A stretch of 64,000 bases of DNA from Vanilla planifolia (lineage: Eukaryota > Streptophyta > Magnoliopsida > Asparagales > Orchidaceae): assembly GCA_023846275.1 (NCBI GenBank), contig JAIUJO010000070.1, forward strand, positions 1,314,501 through 1,378,500, read 5' to 3'. A program made the position numbers and the translations under genes. The notes below the pieces were generated by a model. That model worked only from the letters and a program-made list of their open reading frames with translations. It was not told the DNA's origin and searched no databases. Each line of letters begins with the position of its first letter. Within the stretch, counting starts at the first letter, position 1. Of the stretch, positions 13,386 through 26,830 are shown piece by piece.

Positions 13386-16218
13386 TGGATGTGCATGTAT
13401 GTGCATTTGTGTATGCGTGCGTGCATGTGCACATGCATGTGCCTATCTATTGATTCATGCATATGTGTGTGTGTCCATGTTTATCTACTTTGTGCATATG
13501 TATACATACATATATGTGCATTTGTGTCTATGTATATGTGTGCATTTGTGGGCATGTGTATGAATGCTTGTAGGCACATGTGCTTATGCGTTAATGCATG
13601 TGTGTGTTTGAGTTCCTATGCATATGCATGTGCATTTGCTTGTGTGTGCGCTTTCTTGAGTGCTTAGCTTTTTCATTTGTGTGTGCATATATGAGTGCAT
13701 GTGTGGTTATGCATGTGTGTCCATGTGGTATTGTATGTGTGTGTGTGTGTGCATGCGTGTGTGTATGTGCATGCATGTGTGTGTGTGTATATATGTGTGA
13801 ATACATGTGGGTCTGTGCATATGTTGTGTGCTTGTGTTTGTATATGCTTGTGCATGTTTATGCATTACGTATATGTGTTTGTGAGTGTGCTTATGTGTTT
13901 GCATATGCATATGCCTATGCATCCATGAGTATACATGTATGCATATGTACACACATTTGTGTGCATGTGTGTGTTTGTTTGTATTTCTATGCATTTGTGT
14001 GCCTGTGTGCATGTATGTATGTGTCTATTTGCATATGTGTGCATTTGCATGTATGCACATTTGTGTGAGTGTGTGTGCATGTGTGCTTATACATGTGTGT
14101 GTATGTTTGTATGCATGTCCATGTGTTTATGTTCATGCGGGTATGGGTGTGCGTTCATGTATGTGGTTATACATGTTTATGTACTTTTGTGTTCAAGTGT
14201 TCTTGAGTCTCTGTTGGCATGCATGCATTTAAGCATGTGTGTAGATGTGTCTACATGTGTGCATGTATGCTAACACATGTGAGATTGGGTATGTATGTGT
14301 TTGAGTGTGCATGCATGTACATGCAAGTGTGTGTGTGCATGTATATTTGGGTGCATGTTCTTATATGAGTGTGGCCATGTGTACATATTTGTGTTTGTGT
14401 TTATGCATATGTGTTATTTCCTAAACTGGCTGTATGGGATGGTCATGTGTGTGTGTGTGTATGAGAGCATGTCCTTGCATGTGTGCATATCTTTCTATGC
14501 ATGTGCATGCAAACTTAGGTGTATGTATACATATGTATGCATGTGTATTTGTGATGGTTATGCAAGTGTGTATGCATGCTTGTGTCCATATGTGCATGTG
14601 TTTTCAACATGCATTCATGCATGTGTATGTTTGAGTGCTTCTGTGCATGTATGTGGGTGTGTATGTGCATGTGTGTGAGTGTTAGTGCATGTAGGTGCAC
14701 ATGTGTTTGCATTTGCATTTACATATGTATGTGGGTTTATACCTATGCATGTGGCTATGTGTGTATTTTTTTGTTTTCTTGGTGTGTGTACATATGCATG
14801 CAAGTGTGTATGTGTATGCAATTTGTGTGCATGTATGTATGTGCATGTGAGAGATAATGTGTGTGTGTGTGTGCATAGATGTGTGTGGGTGTGTGTGCAT
14901 GCATGCATGTGTGCATGCCTTCATGTGAATGTGTGTGCATGTGAATGTGTGCATGTTTACCTATTTATGTGTGTGCATGGTTGGGCATGCATGTCTGTAT
15001 CTGTGTAGGTGCTTTTTGTGCATGTGTGTGCATGCATAAGTATATGTATGCTTGTGTATGTTTGCATGTGTGAATGTATACTTGTGTTTGTTTGTGAGTC
15101 TGCATGTGCTTGTTCCTATGTGTGTGTGAGAGAGAGCATATTTATGTGTGTTTATGTGTGGGTGCTTGTGTGTTTATTCATGTGCATGTGTGAATGTGTG
15201 AATGTGTGGTTGTACATCCACATGCATGTACATGCATCTATGTAGGTGCATTCATGCTTGTGTATGTGTGTTTGTGTGCATATGTGTGTGGGTTTTTGTA
15301 CATGTATAGGTGCATGTGTGTGCATGTCCAAACACGTGTGTGAGTGTGTGTGTGTTTAAACATGCACACACATGAGTGAGTGGGTTCATGAGTGTGTGTG
15401 TGCGTTTGTATGTTTTAGAGTTTATGGGTTTGTGTGTGTGTGTACTAATACATGTGTCTATCTGAACTTGTATGTTTGTGTCTATATGTGTGTGTTTCCA
15501 TGCAAGTGTGTGTCCATGCTTGTGCATATGTGTGTGCATGTTTGTGTGAGCACATTTTTGTGCATGTGTTTGTGGGTGAGTGTATGCGTATGCATGCATG
15601 TGTGGGTTAGCATGTGTGTGTTGCACTTCCAAGTGTTTGTGCAAGTGTGTGTGCACATTTCTCTACATGTGTGAATGTTTTTGCATGTCTTTGTAAGCAT
15701 ATACATGTTTGTGTGTGTGTGCATGTGCACATGTGTGAATGTGTGTGTGTGTGGGCATGTGTGGGCATATGTATCAATATATGTGGGCATATGTGCTTGT
15801 GCATTAGCACATGCATGTGTGTGTGTGTTTTAGTACGTATGCATATGCGTGTGCATCTCTATGTGTGTGCATGCATGTGTGTATGCTTGTTTGTTTGCCT
15901 TTGGTCTTTTACTTTTTTGTGCTTATGTAAATGCATGCATGGATGTGCATGTGTTGGCATGCATGGCTATGTGGTAGTGGATGTGTGAGAATGTTTGTGC
16001 TCATGTACATGTGTGAGCATGCGTGTGTGCATGTGTATGCATGTGTGTGTGTACATGTGTGTGCGTGTGGATATGCACCTATGGATTTGCATGTGTATAT
16101 GTTTGTGCTTGCATGTATTTTATGTGCATATATGTTCATGTACATGTGCGTATGTGTATTTGTTTGCATTTGTGATCATTTGTGTATGTGTGTGTGTGCT
16201 TGTGCGTGCATGTATGTG
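13386..16218 (+). repeat. Giant degenerate TG-rich array, continuation
   Basis: The same TG/GCATG pattern resumes right after the island and keeps the same strand, so the island sits inside a single array of at least 15.5 kb. Small non-TG patches occur near 14,415-14,440 and 14,765-14,785. The array ends abruptly at about 16,218, where TG steps give way to AG-rich DNA within a few bases. No gene is seen. Confidence 0.94.
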
Positions 16219-16245
16219 AGATAAAGGCAATAGAGAGCACATCAG
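16208..16245 (+). other. Junction: TG array into AG half of the composite unit
   Basis: The last array bases (GCATGTATGTGAG) pass directly into ATAAAGGCAATAGAGAGCAC. The landmark GAGCACATCA, at about 16,234, also occurs in u2 (about 22,257), u4 (about 34,897) and u5 (about 40,851), and in altered form in u3 (about 28,380). In those copies it lies about 1.5-2.0 kb into the AG half. Unit u1 therefore starts mid-unit here, with the TG array in place of its first roughly 2 kb. Confidence 0.75.
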
Positions 16246-18960
16246 GGATATAAGAGAAGAGATGTGAGAGGAGAGAAATTATTAAAAAAAGATGTGAAAT
16301 AGTAAAGTGTTAGTAAGAGAAAAAGATAAAAGAGAGTGAGAAAGAGAAAAGAGAGTGACAAATTTGTTGATAAAAATTATTAGAGAAGTAGAATAATGGT
16401 GAATATAAAAGATGAAAAGAAATGAAGAGTAAGAGATAGTAGGAATGGGAATGATCATAATAAAGAGAAAAGTAATGAGAGTACAAACTAATATAGAATA
16501 TAGGGAGATAGTAAAACAAGAAAGAGTAATTGAACCAGAAGGAGGTACTGAAGACATAGAAAGAGGAGAGATCATGGAGTGTGAAGAGTAATCAAGAGAA
16601 AGAAAGTCAAAGAAAAATAATTTCACTAATACATTATGATCAAAGAGGTAAAGTGGTCAATAAATGTAAAGGAAGAAGCGAAGGATAGTATATATAATAA
16701 AAGGTTTAGATAGAGATGAAAGAGACATGCAAACATGAAAGGTTTGATGCATAAAGTAATATAAGTAGAAAGACAAAGAAAATGGAGAATAAGCTAAAGA
16801 AAGAGAAGGCCATGAAAGAATAGTGATAATATAAAAAGAAGATGAAGACAATGATAAAGAATATAATAAAGAGGGATTCAATACATTAAGATAAATAGAA
16901 ATGGAGCCAAAGTGAGGGTTAGATATATAGATATCAAGTTAAAAAGTAAATAGAGATTAAAAGAGAGTCTAAAAAGAGAGAGAATAAAGTGAAATTGGAA
17001 ATAAGAGAAAGAAAAAAAGAATAACAGATAGAGGGAAAAGAGATATAAAAATATGTTAAGAAAAAAAGATATTTGTGGAGATATATACAATGAAAGAGAA
17101 ATATATTTGTAAGGAAAGGAAGAGATGAGAGAGAAATAAAAAGAACATAAAGAGATAAAAAAGAAATTAAAAAATACAGATTGAGAGATAGATCAAGAAA
17201 GATTAAGAGGTAAAAAAGGAAAAGAAAGGACAAAACTCTTGAGGAATAATGATAGGGAAGAAATAAAAAAAGTGGAATAAGTGGAAGTGAACAATCTAAG
17301 TTAGTGAACAATGAAAGGAAAATTGGATGAATTTGGTGATTAAGGATTCAGAAAGGAAGAGATAATTAGAATGAGAAAGGGTCTTAGAGAGAATGAGATG
17401 AAAGATGAAGAAGAAGGAAAGAAGAATAAGAAGAGATAATGGGGGAGCAAAAAAGGAGATAATGGAGTAAGCAAAATGAGGTAAGGAAGGGAGACAAAGA
17501 GGCTAAGATTAGGAGCAATAAAGATAGATCATGAGATAGATTTTGAGAGAGATAAGAGAAACAGATAGAGATACAAATGGTAGATAAAGAGATAAAGACA
17601 AGTCAAAGACTAAAAGTGAGTTTTATAGGACAAATATGAATAAATACAAAATTTAAAGTGAATAATACTTGGTGAAGTTAGAGAATGGAAGAGTGAGAGA
17701 GATAAAGGAAAAAATGTGATGAGCATGAATTTTAGAGTGCGCAAAATGGTGGGGGTAACAGAAGTAAGAGAATAAAAAACAAGGAGGCATAATGAGAGAT
17801 CAAATAGGTTGTAGAGAGAGAAGATAAACATGTTGAGTAAGGCATCGACAAAGTGAAAGACACAAATAATTAAAAATAAATAGAAAGATTACTAAAGAGA
17901 GAGAAGGTGGAGAGAAAAGGATTAATTTTTTGTAATGGACAAGAGGGAGAGGGAAATGAGGCAAAGACAAAGAGAATAAAATAAGGAGACAGTGAGAGAT
18001 AAAGATAGACAAAGAAAAGCAAGAAAAGAAAGACAGCTATGATTTATGGATAAGAGAGAGAGGATTGATAGAATGAAAACAAGGAGAGTGATTGAGATCA
18101 AAAAGAGATTAACTAGAGATAGTGTTCGAGAGAGTTGCGGGATAATGGGATAATGATGGAGAGATCAACAAAAAGAGTTAATAAAGTCATAGTGTGATGA
18201 GAAGGAAAATTAGAGAGATTGTCAAAAATAATGAGTTTAGTGAGGGAATGCACAAGGAACAATGACAAGTGAGGGAAGTGAGAAAATCACGAGAGGGGCA
18301 AGAAAATGGAGTGAGAAAGAGAGATAGAAAAGATATTAAGGAAGAGAGAGAAAAGATAGATTTATGAGAGAATTGTAAAGGAGGTAGTGCAAAGTTACAT
18401 AGAGAAGATATAACTCAAAAAAGTGCTATAGGTTGTGAAAATAAGTTAAAAAAGAGACATAAGAATGTAGAGAAAAAATTGCAAATTAAAGAAGGTGATA
18501 TATAAGGTACAAAGACTAAGTGATGATATGTAAAATAAAAAGAGATAGAAAGAGGAAGAGAAGAGAGTGAGATTGATAACTCATAAAATAGCAACACTTT
18601 GATAGATATTTTGATTTAGAGAGAAAAAGAGAACAAAGATAAAGAGGTAAACAAACATTAAGATTGAAAGAGAGACAAAAAGGAAGTGAAAGAAATTCAA
18701 AGAAATAGTTTTGAAAAGTGACATACTAATCTAATGATAAAGAGAACAATAAGAGAAAGAAATAATAGAAAAAAGATCAACTTATGAAAGTGAAGTTTTA
18801 AAGAAAAAGAGACAATTTTGGGAAAAAGTTGATTGAGATTATGATAACGAATGTGAAGGAGAGAGCCACAAATACTTTGTTTGAGAGAAAGTTTTGGACA
18901 AAGGGATATAGTTTATGAGAGAAAGTGAGAATAATATTAGAGAGAGAAAAAAAAGAAAAA
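16219..18960 (+). repeat. Composite unit u1, AG-rich half (5' part replaced by TG array)
   Basis: This is polypurine-biased DNA made of AGAGAGA, GAAAGA and GATAAAG words with very little C. It aligns by eye with later copies: GAGCACATCA at about 16,234, a shared segment around 16,345-16,530 (again at about 22,365-22,560, 28,490-28,680, 35,010-35,190 and 40,960-41,150), and the terminal module with GAGACAATTTTGGGAAAAAG at about 18,809. From the first landmark to the last it spans about 2.57 kb, almost the same as in u2, u3 and u4. Minus-strand open frames here come from the rarity of TTA, CTA and TCA in AG-rich DNA. No gene is seen. Confidence 0.88.
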
Positions 18961-20265
18961 TTAATTATTTATCTGCTAAAGCAACATTATTTCATACAAA
19001 AAATATAAAAAATAGTATCGTTAATAGTAATTTTTAAAAAGTTTAAAAATATTTATTTAATATTACATCAAATAAATTTTTTTAATAACAAAACCTATTA
19101 TACAAACTTTTTGTAATAAATATAGTGATTATTAATTAGCATTATCATCCTTTTGATTAATTTTTTAACTTATAATTTAGTTAAGATTAATTCTATTTAA
19201 TTTTTCTTTTTGTTTAATAATGTGTCATTTAAATTCCAATTCATTATTAACTAATAAAGTAAGTTTTATTAACATAAATAATTTCAAATGTAATGATCTA
19301 TTTGTGCTTAAATAATATTTATTTATTTAAATATCAATTCTTAATTATCACTAAATGTTATCAATAACAATTAATTATTTTGAATAATTGTTTAACAAAA
19401 GGAGATAATAACAACTTTTACTATGTTGTTAACCATAACTAATAAAAATTGATCTAACTATCATTTAAGTATAAAAGTTAATCCCATGTGAATTATAACT
19501 TTAATCTCCTTCAGAAAATAACTAATACCAAAAATATGAATATTTGCTATTATTATTTTTATTATTGACAAGAAGAATAAAAAAAATATAAAATACAATA
19601 ATTAAATATGAAATATTTCACGTGTAAATAGGACAATAAAAAGAAGTTAGAGGAAAAAATGAATTGGAAGGACACAAAAAAATTAAAAGGACGAAAAATA
19701 ATAAACTAGAATAAATATATATTTTTTTAAAAGTTATTAATACTATTATTAACTATTATCATATATTGTTTTTATAGTTGTCCATTAATATATTTTTTAA
19801 ATTCATGTACAATATTTATATATTTTTTAATTTCTATATTACTAATATTTATAATAGTAATTTTTCTTAATATAAAAGAATAATTAATGTATGTTTTATT
19901 TTAATTTTTATAAAAAATTAATTATTTTATAAATAGTTTTAAATAGAAATAGTGTAATAAATTTTATTATTAGTCATAATTACAATAAGAAATAATTTTT
20001 TAATATAATGAAATTAATTTCTTCAAAATATATTTATTTTATCTATTTTAACTCATAAACAATATTTATTATAATGGCAAAAAAATTTGTAATTTCCATT
20101 CTTCTTAAGAAAAAATTATTTTGATAAATATTAATAGCTATAAAAATATTTTAAATTTTAATATGAAATTTGTATACTTTAGTTTGCTACATTTCATTTA
20201 TTTAACTTATAATTCTTATATTGATTCATATCAACTTCTTTAAGTTTATTTCAAAATTTTCTTAT
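18961..20265 (+). repeat. Composite unit u1, AT-rich half (short form)
   Basis: About 1.3 kb of AT-rich DNA. Shared landmarks are TCATTTAAGTATAAAA at about 19,461, a run of ATT triplets near 19,547, and an end that leads into the next AG half with TTTCTTATGATATAACATA. Compared with u2 and u3 it lacks roughly 0.55 kb just after the ATT run, at about 19,565. The same piece is missing in u4. No coding capacity is seen. Confidence 0.86.
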
Positions 20266-23200
20266 GATATAACATATTGAAAGTAGACATAAAATGCATA
20301 ATAAAAAAGAGATAAAAAGAGAGAGATAAAAAAGAAAGGAAGATGAGAGAGGTGAGAAATAAAGTAATAATAAAGTATATCATGATAAATAGAGATAAAA
20401 TATCTTAAGAAAAAGGAGGAAAATATTAGTGGCTGACAGATAATAAAAGAGTGAATATAAGTTGGAGTGAGGGAGAGAGAAAGGGAGTGTGCAAGAGAGA
20501 AAGACAAAAGTGATTGATATATAAGGAGTTCAGAGGAAGAGGTACAAAAAATATAGAAGTGAAGAGAGACAATGTGTGTGTGTGAAGTAGAATGACAAAG
20601 AGATAATAATTGAGATTGAGAGAAAGGGAAAAGCATGGGAAGAAGCATCAATTGATAAAAAAAAGGTGTACTGATAAGGAGGAGATAAGGGAAGATAAAG
20701 TAAGATGAGTGAGAATATGTTTAAATAAAGCTATATAAATAGATATAGAGAAGGAGAAAATGTTGAAGTATGGAAGATAAAGAGAAGATAATAGGTAGTA
20801 TATTAGAGAGAGAAATCTTAATGAGACAAAAGAGATAGAGAGAAAAGATAGCCAAAACTTTGACATAAATGAGTTATAAATAGAGGAAAATATATTGAGA
20901 AGAGAAAGAGAGAGATAGGGGAAAGGAAAGTGATTGAAAAGATTTAGTGCAAAGAGTTAGAGAGAAAAGAGGGAAAGCAGTTTAAAAGAAAAAGTTTTGG
21001 AGGAAAGAATGGACAAAGAAAGAAAGTGAAGAGAGAAAAATAATGAGGGAGAATGCGATTAAAGAAGAGTGAAAAAGGAAAAATAATAATGTGTGATACT
21101 ATGCTGTAAAGAAAGAAGATTGAAATAAAGAACATAAGAGAAAAGTTAAATAAAGTATTTTTTGCTAAATAAAAATTAGGAATGTTATAAGAGAAGTGAT
21201 AGAGAATAGTTTGTGATAATTTGATTGAGAGAGAGTGCATGACAAAATGAGAGATGGAGTGAGTGATATAAAGATATAAGAGATTGTTATAAGGATATTG
21301 GAGTCAATGAGAATGAAATAGAAGTAGAGTAAAGATAGACAAAAAGAGAGTGAGGGAGAAAGGTAAGGAGAGAAATAGATAATCGTAGACTATTAGAAAT
21401 GAATAAGATTAGGAGCAAGCATATATATATGGAATTAGATAGAGTGATACTGTGGAGATTAGAGAAGAAAGAGTTAGTTGAAATTTTTTTTTTAATGATG
21501 TAGACAAAAATGGAGAGAGAAAAGAGATTATTATTAATAAAAAATAAAGAGAGACAAAAATGATGGAAGTTTGAGATAGATAAAGAGTTTGATCTAAAGA
21601 AGACAAAAATTAAGTTAAATATAATGAGAGGATAATGTAAGAGATGGCAAAGGAAAAAGATATAAAAGAGTTAGTGGAGGGAGTAAGAGAAAAAAAGAAA
21701 GAAAGTGAGTTAGGAAGAAGAAAAGCTTAAAGGAAAATAGAAAAAAATAAGAGTGTGAGAGAAAAGATATTAGAGAAGCTTAGAAATAAAAGGAGAGTAA
21801 GCATAATAAAAGGGTAATGAAGCTAGTAAAAGAGACAAAAAGAGATAAAGAGGGGAAGAGAGAAAAGTGTGAAATAGAGAAAGTAAAAGAGAGGTTGGGT
21901 AATAATGTAATAGATAAAAAGTTAGCAAGAGATTTCTTATGGGAAACCAAGCATTTAGAGATGGAGACATAAAGAGAATGTGATGTTATAAGAAAGAGAC
22001 ACAAAATGATAGAATGAGTGATGAGAAAAAGAGATAAAATAATATAAAAAAATGAAATAGAAGAAATGTAGTTAGAGATGTTAGATTTGTAAAAGAAAGT
22101 AGATAGAGCTAGTGAAAAAGTAAAGATAGAGTGGTAAGAAATAGAGTATGGGAGAGAAGAGACATTGAGAGGTAATTAGCAATCATGGTGAAAAAAGTAA
22201 ACACAGATAGAAATAGAGAGATAAAATATAGAGGGGTAAGGGACATCGGAAATGAGGAGCACATGAGATGTACTAGAGAAGAGATGTGGGAGGAATGAAA
22301 TTGGGGACAAACGATAGTAAATAGATAAGCGACAGTATGAGAAATATAGAGAAAAAAAGAAAGAGAGAAGAGAGTGACAAAGTGTTGATAGAAATTGTTA
22401 GAAGTGAAGAATGATGGATATTGAAGATCAAAAGAAATAAGGAGCAATAGAGTGTAGGAATAGGATTGATGAAATTAAGGGGAAAAGTAAGGAGAGTAAA
22501 ACTGATAGAGAATATAGGTAGATAACAAAACGAGAAACAATGAGTGATTGAGGAAAACGATGAGATGATATAGAAAGTTGTGAGGTCAGGGAGATTGGAG
22601 AGTAATTGAGAGAAAGAAAGTCAACAATAAATAATTATAGTAATACACATAGACCAAAGACATAAAGAGGTCAATGAATATAGAGGGAGAAGCATGGTAT
22701 AGTATATAAATTAAAAGGTCAAGTTAGAGATTAAAGAGACAACCAAACATAAAAATTTTGTTGGGTAAAGAGGTCTAGAGAGATAGAAAGAAAATAAAGA
22801 ATAAGATAAAAAGAGTGAAGGAAATGAAAGAAGAGTGATAATATAAATAGAAGATAAGAACTATGAGGAATAGAATAGAGAGTGAATATATAAATTAAGA
22901 ATAAAAAGAAATGGAGCAAAAGTGAAAGATAGATAAAGAGATATCAAGTCAAAGGGATAGAGAGAAAAGGGAGTCAAGAGAGAGAAAATAAAGAAAAGTT
23001 TGAAATAAGAGAGAGAAGAGAAAAATGAAAGATAAAGCAATAAGTGATGTAAGGAATGGTTAAGAAAAGACATTTAAAAAACACTTACACAAAGAGAGAT
23101 ATATAAAGAGTAAGAAGGAAAGAAAGAGAGGAAAGAGAGAAGGAACATAAAGACAAAAAAGAAATAGAAAAATGTAGATTATGAGATAGATGGAGAAGGA

Positions 23201-25010
23201 TAAAGAGATAATAATAAAAAAGAAAGGACAAAATCATTAAGGAAAAACGATAGGGACGAATATAAAAATAGGGAACAAGTTGGACTGAACAATTTGAGAA
23301 TGAGTTTAATGAAAGAAATTGAAAAGGAAATTAGAAGATTTTGGTGATTAAGGATTGAAAAGGAAGAGAGAATTAGGATTGAAAAGTTCCTTAGAGAGAT
23401 GTAGAAGAAAGATGGGCGAGAAGGAAAGAAGAGTGAAAAGAGATAGTGAAGGAGAGAGAAAGGAGAAAGAGAAATGAGCAAGAAAAGGGAAGGGAGGGAG
23501 ACTAAGATGTTAGGTTTAAGAGCAACGAAGATAGATTATGAGATAAATTCTACAGAGAGAAAAGAGAAACAAATAGAGATATTGATGACTCATGAATAGA
23601 CTAAGAGAGAATACAAGTGAAAGAATAAAAATGAGTGTAATATAGATCAATAATGATAAATGCAAAATATAGAGTAAAGGTACATAATCAAACGAGAGAA
23701 TGAAAGAGCAAGAGAGCAAGAGGAAAAAAGTGAGGAGAATGAATTTTAGAGTGGAGTGACAAGAAAAAAGGGGTAAGAGAAGTGAGAGAAGAAAAAAACA
23801 AGTAAGCATAATGTGAGATCAAATAAGTAGCAGAGAGAGGATATTGACAAGGAGATTAAGGCATCAAAAGAGTGAAGGACACAAATTATTGGAAGGAGGG
23901 AGAAAGATTCCAAAATAGAGAGAAAGTGGAGCTAGAATGAATATGTTGTTGCAATTAAGAAGAGGGAGAGGAAAATGAGGCAAAGAGAAGGAGAATTGAA
24001 CAAGTAGCCAACGAGAGATAAATAAAGGTGTAGAGGAGGATAAAGAAAAGTGAGAAGGGAAAGACATAGTTATGATTGATAGTTAAGAAGAGAAGATTGA
24101 TAAAATAAAAACATGAAGTGTGAGTAAGACAAAAAGAGAGATTGACAAAAGATAATGCTTGACAAGATAGTTGGATAATAGGACAATGATGGAGAGATCA
24201 ACAAAAAGAGACGATAAAGTTGTAGTATGATAGAGAAGGAAAAAATTAAAGGGTGTAACAAAGATAATTAATCTAGTTAGAGTGAGCGCTAGGCAATAAA
24301 GAATAGTGGTGGAATGGACAATTTGTGAATAAAGAGATTGATGAAAAATGGTGGGAGAAAGTGAGTTAAAGAGAAGAGATTATGGAAGAGAGAGGTAAAA
24401 GAAAATTTGTGAGAATTGTAATGGAGATAATGCAAAGTTACATAGAAAAGATACAACTTAAAAATAAGCTATAGGTTGTGAGAATGAGATAAAAAAGAGA
24501 TATAAAATGAGGAGAAAACATTGAAAAATAGAAAATATGATATATAGACAAGAGAGACTAAGAGTTAGATATGTAACTTAAGAGGAGAGAGAAAAAGAAA
24601 GGGAGTTGAGAGTGATGGATGAGTCATCAAGAGAAAGCAAGACATTGATAAAGATTTTTTATTTAAAGATAAAAAGAGAATAAAGATAAAGAGGTAGACA
24701 AACATTAAGATTAAAATAGAGGCAAAAAGGAAGAGAGAGAAATGCAACTAAATAGTTTTAAAATGGGACACTAATTGATCGATAAAGAGGACAATAAGAG
24801 GGAAAGAAGCAACAATAAAAGAACAACTTATGAAGGAGAAGATGAAGAAAAAAAGAGACAATTTTGGGAAAAAGTTGATAGAGGCAGTGATATAGAATAT
24901 GAATGAAAAAGGTACGAATATTTTGACAGAAAAAAGTTTTAGATATAGGGACATAGATAGAGTGAGAAAGAGAGAATAATGATGGAGAGTAATAAATGAA
25001 GAAGTAGAAG
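20266..25010 (+). repeat. Composite unit u2, AG-rich half (full length)
   Basis: About 4.7 kb, one of the two most complete AG halves. Order of landmarks: the start near GTAGACATAAAATGCATAAT (about 20,283), GCATCAATTGAT (about 20,646), an equivalent of the second GCATCA-type landmark (about 21,416), GAGCACAT (about 22,257), and GAGACAATTTTGGGAAAAAG (about 24,855). Open frames on the CT strand are not conserved as intact frames in the other copies and show no domain. No gene is seen. Confidence 0.9.
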
Positions 25011-26830
25011 AATTCATTATTAATCCAACAATCAATATAATTTTGTTAAGAAAATACAAAAAAATAATAGCATTAAAAGTAATTTTCAAAATTCTTGAAA
25101 ATTATTAATTAACGTTTTAACAAACAAAACTTTGTAATAAGAATAACTGTTTAATCAATTATTCTTAATAAATATAGTAATTATTAATTACAATTATAGT
25201 TTTTTAGAATATTTTTTAATTTGAATTATGTTAGGATTAATTGTAATTATTTATTCTTACAATTTAAAAATATGTCATTTAAATTATAATTTGTTGTTAG
25301 TTAATAAAGTATTATTTATTAGCATAAAAAATTTTTAAATTTAATATTTTTTGGTTCTTAAATAATTTTTACTTATTTAAAAGCTAATTCTTAATTATTA
25401 TATTTCATATAAATAGTAATTAATTATTTTCAATAATTGTTTAAGTATTAAAGATAACAACAATTATTACTTATAGTATTGATTATAACTAATAAAAATT
25501 GCTCTAACAATCATTTAGGTTTATAAATGTTATGCACATCTGAATTATAACACTATCCATGTTAAGTAAATAACTAAATTTGTAAATATGAATAATTGTT
25601 ATTATTATTCTTTAAAATGTCTAAAGAAAAAAATTATAACTACTAAGAATAAAATAATAATCACTTTATTCACAATCTTGTAATTAAATATTAAAATTAT
25701 AAAATTTATTTCTTAATTATAATAAAAAGTATTAATTCAAATAATTTTTATATTAAGTATTAAATTGTAATAAAAAATAATAAATAATTTTAATATAAAG
25801 ATACCCAAAAAATAACTAAAATTGTTTTTTCTTCCATTATTTGAATACTAGCAAAAACTATTATAATAAAAATAAAAAATTTTAAATAAGTACTAATTAT
25901 AAAAAGATGTTTATGAAGAAGAAAAGTAAATTTATAATTTACTAAAATCTTATTTTTTGTAATTATTAAATAATAATTTATTTTTAATTATTAAAAGTTA
26001 TGACCATAATTAAAATAATTAATCATTTTTTAAATAATGTGATAAAAAATTAGTAATATTTTTCTTTCGTATTTTTTAGTTTCTACAAATTTCTAATGAT
26101 AATAGTATGATTAAGAAAAAGAAATTGTGAAGGAGTAATTATAAAAAGATGATCGACTATAAGAAGAATAAGAAAATATGGAACACAATATCTAACTAGA
26201 TGAATAGAATAACAACAACAAAAAATAGAATAAATGAAGAAGATAAGAAAAGAATAAAATTAAATATGAAATATTTCAAGTGTAAAGATGATTATGAAAG
26301 GCATTAGAAGAAAACAAAACTGGTGGAAGAAGCCCAAATAAAAAAAATGAATATGAATAAGAATATATATAATTAATACGAATAAATATAATTTTTTGAA
26401 ATTATTAATAATACTATTGATGATTATCATTATATTTTTATTTCTCTTCATCAATTTTATTTTTTGATTCCATAATATAATATTTATTTTTTCTTTTACT
26501 TTTATATTATGAATACTTTAAAATACTAATTATTATTCATAATATAAGAATAATTACATTATTTTTTAAATTAATATAATTTCTTTATTTGAAACACATT
26601 TATTATATCTATTTTAATTTTAAAAAATTATTTATTATAATGCTAATATAATTGATAATTACTACTGTTATTAATTTCAAGTATCATTGAGAATTATTAA
26701 AAATTATAAAAATTAATGGAACAATAGTTAATAATTTATGTACTTTATCTTACTACTTTTAATATATTAACCATAATATTGTTATTTAGATTCATATCAT
26801 GTTTCTAATTCTATTTCTAAATTTTCTTAT
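25011..26830 (+). repeat. Composite unit u2, AT-rich half (long form)
   Basis: About 1.8 kb. It carries the TCATTTAGG landmark at about 25,511, the ATT run near 25,595, then the extra roughly 0.55 kb absent from u1 and u4 (about 25,615-26,155), then AAATATGAAATATTTCAAGT near 26,263, which also occurs in u1 and, with changes, in u4. It ends with TCATATCATGTTTCTAATTC before the next AG half. No coding capacity is seen. Confidence 0.88.

Noticed and set aside
13321..13563. Open frame starting in the island
   Set aside because: It has about 20 codons of unique sequence and then runs into the TG array; nothing supports a gene start here.
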